Shown: positions 18,130 to 29,500 of the stretch, in pieces
Layout: each line of letters opens with the position of its first letter
Numbering within the stretch: the first letter of the stretch is position 1
Assembly (NCBI GenBank): GCA_002918705.1
Contig: PQKR01000001.1
Location: 1-64,000 of the forward strand
DNA: 64,000 bases
Direction of reading: 5' to 3'
From: Escherichia sp. ESNIH1
GTDB taxonomy: Bacteria; Pseudomonadota; Gammaproteobacteria; Enterobacterales; Enterobacteriaceae
The notes under the pieces: generated by a model
Told to the model about the DNA's origin: nothing
What the model saw: only the letters and a program-made list of their open reading frames with translations
Database searches by the model: none
Program-made: the position numbers and the translations under genes

Positions 18130-20538
18130 CTATACCATATTGACGTGCAGCCCTTGCTGGACCAGCACATCGCCTAACGTCGTGTTTTGCGCACTGTTGT
18201 GATAGACATCGAACTGCATCCCGTCCACTTCGCGCTGACCGCTAATAGCCCAGATGTCGTTCGCCCCATGTACCAGGTTCACCTGGTCGCCGTTACTGCC
18301 TTTAATGACCAGATCGTCTTCCGGCTTATCGGTCACCGTCAGCGCTTCGTTCAGGTCGAGCGTCAGGCTGTTAGTACCCGATTTACCGAGGTCGATGATC
18401 TCGACGTTGTGGACACGGCTCGCGGTATCAATAAGGTTAAGGATCATATTGACGCCATCCAGCACCAGGGTATCGGTGCCCGCCCCACCGTTGATATCAA
18501 TAAAGCCCAGCGTTGAAAGGTGGATGGTGTCGCTACCCTCACTACCCTGCACGCTTTCACCGCTCTGCTGCGTACCGTCGGCCAGGGTGATGCTCAGGCC
18601 GCCAATGGTGAAGGCATCGTCAGCCGTTGCGCTCAGCGCGCTGGCGTCAGCGGTATTCTCTTCACTCGTGGTAGCCGCAACATGACTCACGGCGGCAGGC
18701 GTTGTGCTGCTCTCCTCCGTGGTCTGCTGGGTGGTATCGCTGCTCTCTACCGCGCTGGCTGTCAGCAGCGAGAAGCTGGTGGCTTCTGCCGCGAGAGTTT
18801 GCGTCCCGACTGGCGGTGTGGTGGTGGGGTTGCTGCCGTTGAGGCCAACGTTCAGATATCCCACGTTCCCTGCTGCATCTGCGGCATAGAGATTGAGGAC
18901 GGTGCTTAGCGACAAAATCTTCGCTAAATCAAGCCCTACATCTAGCGTAGTTGACCATCTGCCGTCTGCACCGGTTATTGCCGTCGCCTGCGCAAGATTC
19001 AACAGGTTGAGGTGCACCAGCGCCCCTTGCCCCAGGTTGTTGGAGGTGCCGCTGATGGTCAATTTCGCTGAACCGAGCAGGCCAGTGAGTACGCCCCCTA
19101 TTACGCCCAGCAGGTTGGTGACCGGGTTAATTGCCAGCGTCGGCTGGGTCAGCTTAACGTTGACGTCCGCCTCGGTTGCCGTGGTGTTACCTACCCGGTC
19201 GGTAACCGCTACGCCCACCTTCAGCGCGCCGGTAGCGAGGTTTTGCAGCACCGAGTTGCTGACCGTAGCCGTCCAGTTGCCTGCGGCATCAACGAGCGCA
19301 TTAATCGGCGTTCCACCCAGGGTGACGACAACTGACGCCCCCGCCGGTACGCCGCCGATTTTGCCGCCGATGACCTGGCCCGACGCCGCCTCGTTAATGT
19401 TGAGGTAGCCGTCGTTACCAAACAGCGAGGTCAGCGAGATGGTCGGCAGGTTATGGGTGATCACATCCACCAGCGAGGTGGCGGTAGCGTTTTTTCCTGC
19501 CGGGTTAACCAGGCTGGCGTTAACCGTCAGGGTGCCGTCCAGCAGCGCTGCGAGATCGGTTTTCGGTACCGAGACCGACCAGTTGCCGTTGGCCGCCACC
19601 GTTGACTGGTAGGTTTTACCGCCAAGAGAGACGTTGATCAGCGAGCCGGCGGCGTTGGTACTGGTCCCGGTGATCGCCTGCGCGCTGAGGATCTCTGCCG
19701 CGTTCAGACCGTTGCCGCCAAACAGGGTATTGATCAGCAGCGAAGGTGCCTGCTGGATAGCGACCGTCAGATCCTGCGCGGTGTTGGCGACGTTGCCCGC
19801 CACATCGCGGGCGGTGGCGGTAACCTGCAACAGGCCGTCCGCCAGCCCTTGCAAGGAGACAGTCGGAACCGCCAGCTGCCAGGTTCCGTTCGCGCCAACG
19901 GTAGTGGTCAGGTTTAGCGGGCCGATGTTAACGTCAACGACGGTCCCGACGGCCAGGTTAGTACTGGTTCCCGACAGCAGCGGCGTAGAGAGCAGATCGC
20001 CCAGGTCCAGCGTGCCGTTGCCAAACAGCGGGTTGAGACCCAGCGTTGGCAGGTTCTGTACGATGGCATTGACCACCTGGTTGCCGGTCACGATGTTACC
20101 GACGGTATCCACTACGCTGGCGGTTACGCTCAGCGCGCCGTTGACCACGCTACCGGCTAATGCACCCGCGGGCACCGTTACCGACCAGACGCCATCAACT
20201 ACGTTGCCCGTGAAGGGCTGACCCGCCACGTTGACGGTGACGAGACCCGAAGCAAGACCTGCTGCCGTACCGCTGATGGTCTGTGCTACCCCCAGGTCGG
20301 CAAGGTTAATGTAGCCGTCGTTGCCGAACAGGGAGTTGATCACCACCGTCGGCAGGTTAGCCAGACCTACCCGTACTTCGACCGGGGCGGCGATCTGCGC
20401 GCTGTTGCCGTCCGGGGTGACAATCGTCACCTGCGGCTGGAAGGCACCGTCCAGCAGGCCGGTCAGATCGGATGGAGCCAGATTGATTGAGAACAAGCCG
20501 CCCGCATCGACCGCGCCGAGGAAGGTTTTACCTGCCAC
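18130..20538 (-). CDS. bapA: BapA-like adhesin, C-terminal part with type I secretion signal (cut off by an amber codon)
   Basis: This 802-residue frame is the direct in-phase continuation of the larger adhesin frame: the TAG at 20539-20541 is all that separates them. Its first codon is GTG (20536-20538), which merely happens to follow the stop; no convincing ribosome-binding site is seen. It completes the 31st Ig-like repeat, carries about five more, a Ser/Thr/Glu-rich linker (about 580-645), then an RTX-like GSEGSDTIHL and GGAGTDTLVL region and a C-terminal secretion domain (about 663-802) of the VC_A0849 type. On its own it is probably not made, unless by readthrough or reinitiation. Confidence 0.8.
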   Translation of the reverse strand: MAGKTFLGAVDAGGLFSINLAPSDLTGLLDGAFQPQVTIVTPDGNSAQIAAPVEVRVGLANLPTVVINSLFGNDGYINLADLGVAQTISGTAAGLASGLVTVNVAGQPFTGNVVDGVWSVTVPAGALAGSVVNGALSVTASVVDTVGNIVTGNQVVNAIVQNLPTLGLNPLFGNGTLDLGDLLSTPLLSGTSTNLAVGTVVDVNIGPLNLTTTVGANGTWQLAVPTVSLQGLADGLLQVTATARDVAGNVANTAQDLTVAIQQAPSLLINTLFGGNGLNAAEILSAQAITGTSTNAAGSLINVSLGGKTYQSTVAANGNWSVSVPKTDLAALLDGTLTVNASLVNPAGKNATATSLVDVITHNLPTISLTSLFGNDGYLNINEAASGQVIGGKIGGVPAGASVVVTLGGTPINALVDAAGNWTATVSNSVLQNLATGALKVGVAVTDRVGNTTATEADVNVKLTQPTLAINPVTNLLGVIGGVLTGLLGSAKLTISGTSNNLGQGALVHLNLLNLAQATAITGADGRWSTTLDVGLDLAKILSLSTVLNLYAADAAGNVGYLNVGLNGSNPTTTPPVGTQTLAAEATSFSLLTASAVESSDTTQQTTEESSTTPAAVSHVAATTSEENTADASALSATADDAFTIGGLSITLADGTQQSGESVQGSEGSDTIHLSTLGFIDINGGAGTDTLVLDGVNMILNLIDTASRVHNVEIIDLGKSGTNSLTLDLNEALTVTDKPEDDLVIKGSNGDQVNLVHGANDIWAISGQREVDGMQFDVYHNSAQNTTLGDVLVQQGLHVNMV

Positions 20539-23500
20539 CTACACTTCGACGCGGGAGCCTACCGGGGCGTTACCCACCACGCCGCTGATGGTCTGGTTCA
20601 GCAGCGAGTCGGCCACGTTAAGCACGTTATCGGTAAATACCGCCAGGCTATTGAGCACCGGCGCCACCAGATCCACCCGAATGCTAGCCGTCTGGCTCGC
20701 CGGGTTGCCGTACTGGTCGAAGGCGCTGACGGTGACCGGCACCTCCCCCGTGCCGATGCCCTGCAGCAGAGCCTGTACCGCCGCCGGCAGGTTCACGGCC
20801 CAGCGGCCGCTACCGTCAACGTTGGTGGTAAAGGCCTCTGCGTCACCGATCTGGATAGTCAGCTGCTGTCCAGCCAGGCGGGTTGAGGTGCCGCTCAGGG
20901 CGGAACCCAGCAGCTCAGGAATGCTCAGCACGCCGTCGCTAAACAGCGGATCAAGCCCAATGGTCGGCAGCGCACGTGCGACGTTAAAGCTGGCGCTGGT
21001 GTTAATGACGTTGCCAAAGGCGTCGGTGATGGCCAGGCCAACGTTCGCCTGGCCGTCCGGCAGGGTATTAAGCAGCGTATCTGGCAGTACCGCAGACCAG
21101 GCGCCGGTGACGGTATCCACCACCGCATTAATCGCCTGACCACCAAAGTTGACCACCATTCCCGTGACGTTCGCCGCATTGTCGAGCGTCCCGCTCAGGG
21201 TCTGGGCAACGCCGCTCTCCACGCTGTTAAGCACGTTATCCGCCGTCATCAGGATCTCGCCCACTACCGGCAGGTCGGTCAGCGCCAGGCCCACATCAAC
21301 AATCTCCTGACGGGTGTTACCGTTGGCGTCGATGACGTCAAACTGTAGCGCCACGGTGTCAGTGAGTAGCCCCTGCCACAGGCTTGGCGGCAGGTTGACG
21401 GAGAAGCTGCCGTCCGGCCCGACCAGCAGATCGTTGATGGTGACGTCCGTGCCCACCAGCGTCAGGTTGACCTTCGCCCCGCGATAGTCGCCGCTGACCT
21501 GGCCCGTCAGGGTCTGGGTAACCAGCGACTCGGCCACGTTCAGGATGCCATCGCCAAAGAAGAGCGAATCAAAGAGCAGGCCCAGGGTTGGGTTGAGCGC
21601 CACGTTCAGCGCGACGTTGTTGGTGGAGACGTTACCTGCGCTATCCCGCGAAGAGATGCTGATCACCTGCGCGCCATCGGTCAGGGTCGTCAGATCGATA
21701 TTCGGGAAGTCATAGCGCCAGTTGCCCTGCTCATCGACCTGCCCGGTCCAGCTGATCGGCCCAAGCTGAATGGTCACCTCGTTGCCCGGATCGCCGGTCC
21801 CCTGCAGCAGCAGACCCGACGCTGCACTGACGGTGTTGAGCACCGCCGGCACGCCCAGCGCATCAACGTAGAGCAGCGGCGCGCTGGCATCTACCGTCAC
21901 CGTCTGGGTGGTGCTTTGCGGGTTGCCTGCCGCATCGGTAATAGAGGCGGTCAGCGGATAGGTGCCGTCGGTAAGCCCTGCAACGTCGCTCTGCGGAACG
22001 GTGACTGTCCACTCACCCTGAGGACTAACCGTTGCATAGTAGGTTTTGCCGTTGAGCGTCACCTGGACATCGCGGCCCGGCTCGCTGGCGGTCCCGCTGA
22101 TGGTCTGGCTCACCCCTTTCTCATCAATATTGACAACGTTGTCACCGGCAAAGCTGTTCAGCGTGATGGTCGGCACAGCGGTATCGACGACAAACGCCTG
22201 GGATGAAGCGAAGCCCGGCGTGGTAAAACTTTCAACGCTGAGCGTATGCGGGCCGTCCCCCAGCGCCGCGCGCGGCACGTTGAAGGCCCAGCTGCCGTCC
22301 GGGGCGATAGTCGCGTTTCCAATGAACTGTCCATCAAGCAGAATGTTCACCAGCCCGGTCACGTTAACGGCCCGGCCAGCGATCGGCAGAGTATCGCCCG
22401 TAAGTTCGCTGGCATTAACAACGTTATCGCCTGCGATCACGTCCAGAGTCAGGAAGGCTGGCGGCGGGGTCAGATCGACCGCCAGCGTGCCGCCGTCGAT
22501 CGACACCAGGTTGCCCGCACGATCCGTGGCCTGAACGGTGATGGTGCCCGCCGTTAGCCCTGCCATATCCGCAGGTGTTAGCTGCAGCGTCCAGCTGCCG
22601 TCCGCCTGAATCACAGTGTCAAAAGTGCGCCCATTCGGGAAGGTGACCAGCAACGGCTGCCCGGCTTCGAGATTAGTTGAGGTCCCGGCGATGGTCTGAA
22701 TCGTCTGGCTCTCGTCGTAGGTCAGCACGTTATCGCCCGCAAACGGCGTTGTAACCTGCAGCGTCGGCACATCGATCAGGATAGTGACCGGGGCGCTGGT
22801 GCTGTTGGCGTTGCCCGCGCCGTCGGTTACCGTGACCTGCACGCTCTGATCCCCTCGCGCCACGCCCGCCCAGTCGGCGTCGGTCAGCGTCAGAGACCAG
22901 GTAGTACCGTTTACCGGCACGTTAGTAAAGAGCTTGCCGCCCACCGTCACGTCAACGCGGCTTCCTACCGGATAGGTAGTGGTAAAGCTACCGGCGATGG
23001 TATTGGTGCCGCTCGCCTCCTCCACGCTGACCACGTTATCGCCAAACAGCGGCGTAGTGATGGTCACGTTTGGCGGGGTCAGCGCCACCTGATAAGGTAC
23101 CGGAACGGTAGCGCTGTTGCCGTACTGATCCTCGGCATAGATCACCAGCTGGTGCGGCCCCTGGGTCAGCGACTGCAGCGAGCCTGCCGGCAGGTTAATA
23201 GTCCAGGTGCCATCCTCCAGTACGTTAGCCGTATACGGCGTGCCGTTCACGTCAACGCGGATAGTCACATACTGGTTAGGTCCGAGCACCTGGGTAGAGC
23301 CGGTGATCTGCGCCGCGCCAGCCGCTTCGTTGATATTAAGAATATTATCGCCAAACAGATCGTTAGCGACCGGCGCAGGCAGCGCGGTACGTACCTGGAA
23401 GCTGCCCGGATCGGTATCGGTATTGCCAGCCCGATCGCGGACGGTCACCTCAAAGGTCGGCGTGGTGTTGTTAGCCAACGTTCGCAGATCGGTAGCAGGC

Positions 23501-26500
23501 AGCGTAATCGCCCAGTCGCCGTTCTCCTGCACCGGCCCGGTATAGATCTGACCGGTGCTCAAGGTAACGCTGACGGTCTGCCCCGACCCGGTCACTCCGG
23601 TATTGCCGCGCAGCACCTGATCGCTCTGCGACTCAACGTAGTTCAGGGTACCATCGCCAAACGGCGTGACAAACTGCGCCTGCGGCAGCGCATCGACAAT
23701 CGCCTCAAAGCTGCCCTGACCGGTGATCTGATTACCGGCAACATCGGTGACGGTAATGTTCACGCTCAGCACGCCATCCGGCAACGCCTGCAGCTGTGTG
23801 GCGGTCAGCGGTAGCGTCCAGGTTGCCCCCTCTACCGTCGCGGCGATGGCTGGACCATTGTTGATACTGACCAGTACGCTGCCCACCTGGCCTGCCGGCA
23901 CGCCCGTTGACCCGGTAAGTGCGGAGTCAGCCAGCGTTTCGGCGGCGCTCAGGAAGCCATCCGTGAAGGCGGTAGCCAGCGTCGGCGGCGTCAGCGCATC
24001 GGTACGGACGATAAACGTCTGCTCCGGCGAGGTAGAGACGTTACCCGCGCGATCGGTAACGGTTACCGTCATAGTGTGGGTGGCGTCGGTAAAGGCGTTA
24101 AGCTGCTGCGGTGTTAGCGGCACCGTCCAGTTGCCGTTGACGTCTACCGTACCGTTATACTCCTGGCCATCAATGACGATCCTCACCTGTTGGTTTGGCC
24201 CAGCCTGACCGGTAGAGCCGGTAATTTGCGCCCCGGTATTGGCCTCCGCCTGGTTGAGGTAGCCATCACCAAACAGCGCCGGAGGCAGCTCCGCCACGGG
24301 TCCAAAACGCACGACGTCGAGGCTAGCGCTGGCCGTCGCCGGATTACCAAATGTATCAAGCGCGGTTACCGTCACAGGTAAGATGCCGTTACCGGTCAGT
24401 TCACCGCCTGCTACGGTTACGGCCCAGGTGGTGCCGGTAACGGTGCCAAAGAAGTTTTGCGTACCAATAGTTACCGTAACCTGTGTACCGGTTGGCACAC
24501 CGTTAACCGTCCCGGTCAGCGTAGTCCCCGCTGCCAGCTCCTGCGCGCTGACGATATTATCGCCAAAGGCCGCATTGAGCGTAATAGACGGCGCATTCTG
24601 GGTGTTAACGTTAATCGGCACCGCTACCGGCTGGCTGTTGCCCTGCGGATCGGTGACGCTGAAGTTTAGCTGCGAGGTACCCTGCGGCAGCAACTGCAGA
24701 TCCGCCGCCGGAATAGTCATGCTCCAGCTACCGTTATCGCCAATGACGGCCGCAATGGTTTTGCCGTTGATAGGCAGCAGCACCGTCAGGCCCGGCGTAC
24801 CGGTTCCAGTGATGGTTTGATCCAGCAGCGACTCAGCGATATTGACCCGGTTATCTTCCAGGAAGGTGCCTGCCGTCTGCACGGTGAGCAGCGGCGGCGT
24901 CAGGTCGACGCCAACGGTATGCGTAGCCTGCGCGTTATTTTGGGCAGCATCTACTGCCGTGGCGGTAACGGTATAGGTGATACCGTCAGCCAGGTTCTGC
25001 ACCACCGGCTGTGGCACAGTAAACTGCCAGCTGCCGTTGCTGCCAATGGTCGCGCTGTAAGGCGCGCCAGCAAAGGTGACGCTGACCACCGTACCCGCCG
25101 CCAGATTGGTCGACGAGCCGCTGATCACCAGGTCACGGCCCTGCTCCTGAATATTGACGATGTCATCCTGCGCCACGGTATTGACGGTCAGGGTTGGCTG
25201 AGAAGCCGGGGTGGCAGCAAAGGTAACGTTCTGCGCGCCGGTCGCCACGTTGCCGGCGAGATCGGTAACCTGCACGCTAATGGTTTGTGCCCCGTCAGCC
25301 ACTGCCGCCAGCGCCTCAGGCTGAATATCCAGCGTCCAGCTGCCGTCGGCAGCGACCTGAGCGGTATAGGTCTGGCCGCTCAGGGTCACCGTGACGGTCC
25401 GCCCCTCCTCTACGCGCGTGGTGGTGCCGCTGACCGTCAGCGGGCTCTGCGCCTCCAGCGCATTAATAAAGTTGTCGGCCGACACGGTGTTCACCGCAAT
25501 CAGCGGAGCATTCAGCGGCGAAGCATCAAGGGTGAAACTGCCTGGGATAGTAGTAGAGTTCCCTGCTGGATCGGTGATCCGCGCCGAGATAGCGACTGGA
25601 CCGTCAGCAACGTTAGCCAGCGCGCCGGCTGGCAGCGTAATGCTCCAGGTCCCGTCCGGCTGCAGGATCGCATCGTAGTTCTGGCCGTTCACCAGCACGA
25701 TCACCGCCTGCACGTTCTGGGCATCGTATGGCCCGCCGGTACCACTAATGACAACCGCCCCGCTGGCTTCGCTGCTGTTAACGGTGTTATCTGCCGTCAC
25801 GCTATTGATAGTCAGCAGCGGCGGCACGGTATCGACATTCAGCGGTGCGGTCTGCGTATTCTGGTTGCCCGCCGCATCGGCAACGGTCACCGTTACCGTA
25901 TGGGACCCCTGGGCCAGCACACTGATTTGCGCTGGCGTCAGCGGCAGCGTCCAGTTGCCGTTGGCATCCACCGTGCCGCTTATCGGCGCACCGTTATCCA
26001 CTTGAACGGTGACGCTCTGGCCTGCGCCCCGGCTGCCGGTGGTGCCGGTCAGCGCTCCGCCTGCCGCCGCTTCCAGGGCATTGATGGTCCCGTCGCCAAA
26101 TGGCGTGTTAATCGTCGCCAGCGGCAGCTGCTGGGTGATGATCAAGAACTGCTGCTCGCTGGTAAGCGGTACGCCATTAACATCGACCGAGGAGACAGTC
26201 ACGGTTGCCGTACCGTCGCCGATCAGCGCGGCAGCGCTATTCGGTACGGTCACGGTCCAGAAGCCGCCTGCGTTAACCACCCCCTGATACTGCTGCCCGT
26301 TGAGGGTGACGGTAACCGGGGTGCCTTCCGGTATGCGGACCGACGATCCGCTAACGGTGATCCCATCGCTGATATCCGCCAGGCTGATGGCGTTATCCCC
26401 CTCTACCGGATTAATCAGCAGCGCGCTGGCGGTGGAGTCAACGGTGAAATCAACGTTCAGCGGCGCCGAGGCGTTGCCCGCGCTGTCCGTGACCGTCACC

Positions 26501-29500
26501 GTAAGCTGCTGCGGGCCATCGCCGAGGCCGCTGAGAGCCGTAGCCGGCACCGGCACTGCCCAACTGCCGTCGGCGTTAACCACCGCGCTGAGGGGCTGGC
26601 CGTTAACGGTAAGGGCCACCGTTGCGCCTGGATCGGCAGGGACGGTGCGCCCGGTCAGGGTAAAGCCGTTTGCCAGTTCGGCAGGGTCAAGCACGTTGTC
26701 GCGGGTAACCGGATCGACCACCACGTTTGGCGCTGTGGCATCCAGGTTAACGCCCCGGATAAGGGTCGTTGCGTTGCCTGCCGCATCGGTCACGGTCACG
26801 GTATAAGCGACCTGTCCGTCAGGCAGGGCAGCCAGCGCACCGGCAGGCAGCGTCACCACCCAGCTACCCGGCGTTGCGCCCGGTAGCGCCGTGTAGCCTG
26901 CACCGTTGACGTTCACGATAACCTGGGCGGCATCCGGCGAGATAACATTGATAGTCTGGTTGCTCTGCACCTCCGCGGCGTTGAGCGTATCCGTACCGTT
27001 GATCGGCTGGACGGTCACCTCCGGCGGCACCTTATCCACGCTAAACGGGATAGTCTGGGACGCGTCGTTGCCTGCGGCATCGGTGACGGTCACGTCGAAC
27101 GATCCCGCGCCGTCCGGCAGCGTTGTCATCGCCCCGGCTGACAGCACAACCGACCAGCTACCGTCGGCAGCAACGGTACCGGTGTACTGCTGCCCGTTGA
27201 GGGTGGCAACAACCGTCTGCCCTGGGCCGGTAACACCGGTATTGCCGGTCACAAACTGATCCCGCTCGGATTCGATCAGGTTCACAACGCCATCACCAAA
27301 CGGCGTATTGACCACGGCCTGGGGCAGATCGTTAATAATCACCGTAAAGGTATGGCTGTCGATAACAACGCCGTTAGGGCCGGTTGCGGTGGCGGTCACT
27401 ACGGCAGAGCCATCGTTCAGCGCCAGCAGATCGGCTGAGCCTACCGTTACCTGCCATGCACCGTTTGCTGCAATCTCGCCAATATAGCTTTGTCCGTTCA
27501 GCGTTACGGTTACGACGGTACCGACCGGCAGCCCGGCGCTGTTGCCGTTGATCACCAGATCGCTGTTCGCCTCATCAAAATTCAGGTAGTCATCGCTGGA
27601 GATAATGCTGATCGCCACCGCATCAACGGTGGTATCCACGGTAAAGGTGTGATCAACCGAGGTCGTCTGGCCGTAACCATCGGTCACGCTAACGTTCAGG
27701 GTGTTGGTGCCGTCAGAGAGCTTTTGCAGCTCCACGGCAGGGAGAGTGACGCGCCAGCTGCCGCCCGCATCCACACTACCCTGATAGCTGCCCGAACCGA
27801 GAGTAACGGTAATTACGCTACCCGGCTCGGCATTGGTTACCGTTCCCTGGAGGATCTGGTCGATCCTGAGCTCTGCCGCATCCAGATCGTTACCGTCGGT
27901 CAGCGCCTGGACGTTAAGAGCAGGTAGAGCGGTTTTCACATCGATATTCTGCGTTACGGTCTGCGTGTTACCGGCCGTATCGGTTAGCGTTACCGTCAGC
28001 GGATAGCTGCCCTGACTCAGCTGCAAAAGGTCAGCTGCTGGAAGCGGCAGCTGCCAGTTGCCGTCCGTTCCCACGGTAGTGGTGTAGGTTTTGCCGTTCA
28101 GAACGACCGTCACCGGCTGACCGCGTTCGGCAACCGAGCTGATGCCGCTCAGAACCTGATCCTGCCCTAGCTCCTGGCCGTTGAGTTTGCCGTCCGCCGT
28201 CAGCGGCAGCAGGCTAAGCGCTGGCAGAGTGGTATCAACCTGTGCGGTGCTGGTCAGCGGCGCACTGTTGCCTGCGGCATCAATGACATTGACGTTGATG
28301 GTCAGCAGCCCGTCTGGGATCGTCTGCATATCGCTGGCGGGAACGACCGCACGCCAGTTGCCGTCGCCATCCACCAGCGCCTGGTAGGTTTTGCCCGCCA
28401 ACTGCACGCTCACGCTCTGACCACTACCGGAAACGCCGGTGTTACCACTCAGCACCTGATCCAGCCCCTTTTCCACGCTGTTAAGGTAGCCGTCACCAAA
28501 CGGTGCATCGATTGTGGGGATCGGCAGATAGTGGATCTGCACGTTCAGCGTGTGGGTGTCGCCTGCTGACTGAGGCCCTTGGGTAACTATCGCTTCAACG
28601 GTGTTCGCACCGTCAGGCAGGAGCAGCAGATCGGCAGAAGGGATCTGTACGCTCCAGTTACCTGCGGCATCAATGGCGGTGACGGCATACTCTTTGCCGT
28701 TAAAGCGCACCACGATACCGACGTCCGGCCCGGTCACCGTGGTTACGCCACGCACCTCCAGCGGACTTAGCGCCTCGCTGGCGTTGAGGTAGTCATCGGT
28801 TGAGAGGATCGCGATGGCGATGCCGGTCTGAGAGCCATCGACGTTAATGGTTTCGGTGCGCTCCACCGGCGTGCCGTTGGCATCATTTACCGAGACGGTG
28901 AGCGGATTATCGCCCTGTGCCAGCGAAGCGAGATCGCCCGCTGGCAGGGTGGTTTTCCAGCTGCCGTCACCCATCACCTGTGCATAGTAGGTTTTCGTCC
29001 CCAGCGTAATCGTCACCACCTGCCCCACCGGGATATTCACGGTTTGGCCGGAGAGCGTCTGGTTCAGCTGCAGCTCGGCGGTATTGAGGACGTTATCCCC
29101 CGTGACCGGATCGACAATCACCTGTGGACTGGTGAAGTTAGTGCTGAAGTCCGCCTGGCCGGTTGTCACGTTGCCCGCCAGATCGACGATCTGATACTCC
29201 ACGGTATAGGGTTGACCATCCTGCAGCTGCTGGATATCGGTCTGAGGAATACTCAACTGCCAGCGGCCAAGGTTATCCACTGCGGTGGTATAGCTCTTAC
29301 CGTTGAGCGTCACCGTCACCACGCTACCCTGATCTTCGCTGGCGGAAAAACCACGTACGATCTTGTCAGCGCTGAGCTGGGAGGCATCAAGAATGTCGTT
29401 TGGTACGAAGGGGGTCAGCTGGAGCGCGGGCGGAACGGTATCAACCGTGAAATCCAGTGAGGAGGTAACGGTACGGCCGGCATTATCAACCAGCAGGACC

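Noticed and set aside
20536..20538. GTG next to the amber codon as an independent start of a separate secreted protein
   Set aside because: No ribosome-binding site can be seen, and the codon is the middle of an Ig-like repeat. Reinitiation is possible in principle but the sequence gives no sign of a separate gene.
24817..26886. A 689-codon plus-strand frame opposite the adhesin repeats
   Set aside because: It is antisense to repetitive adhesin sequence, and the periodic pattern of the product follows the repeats of bapA.
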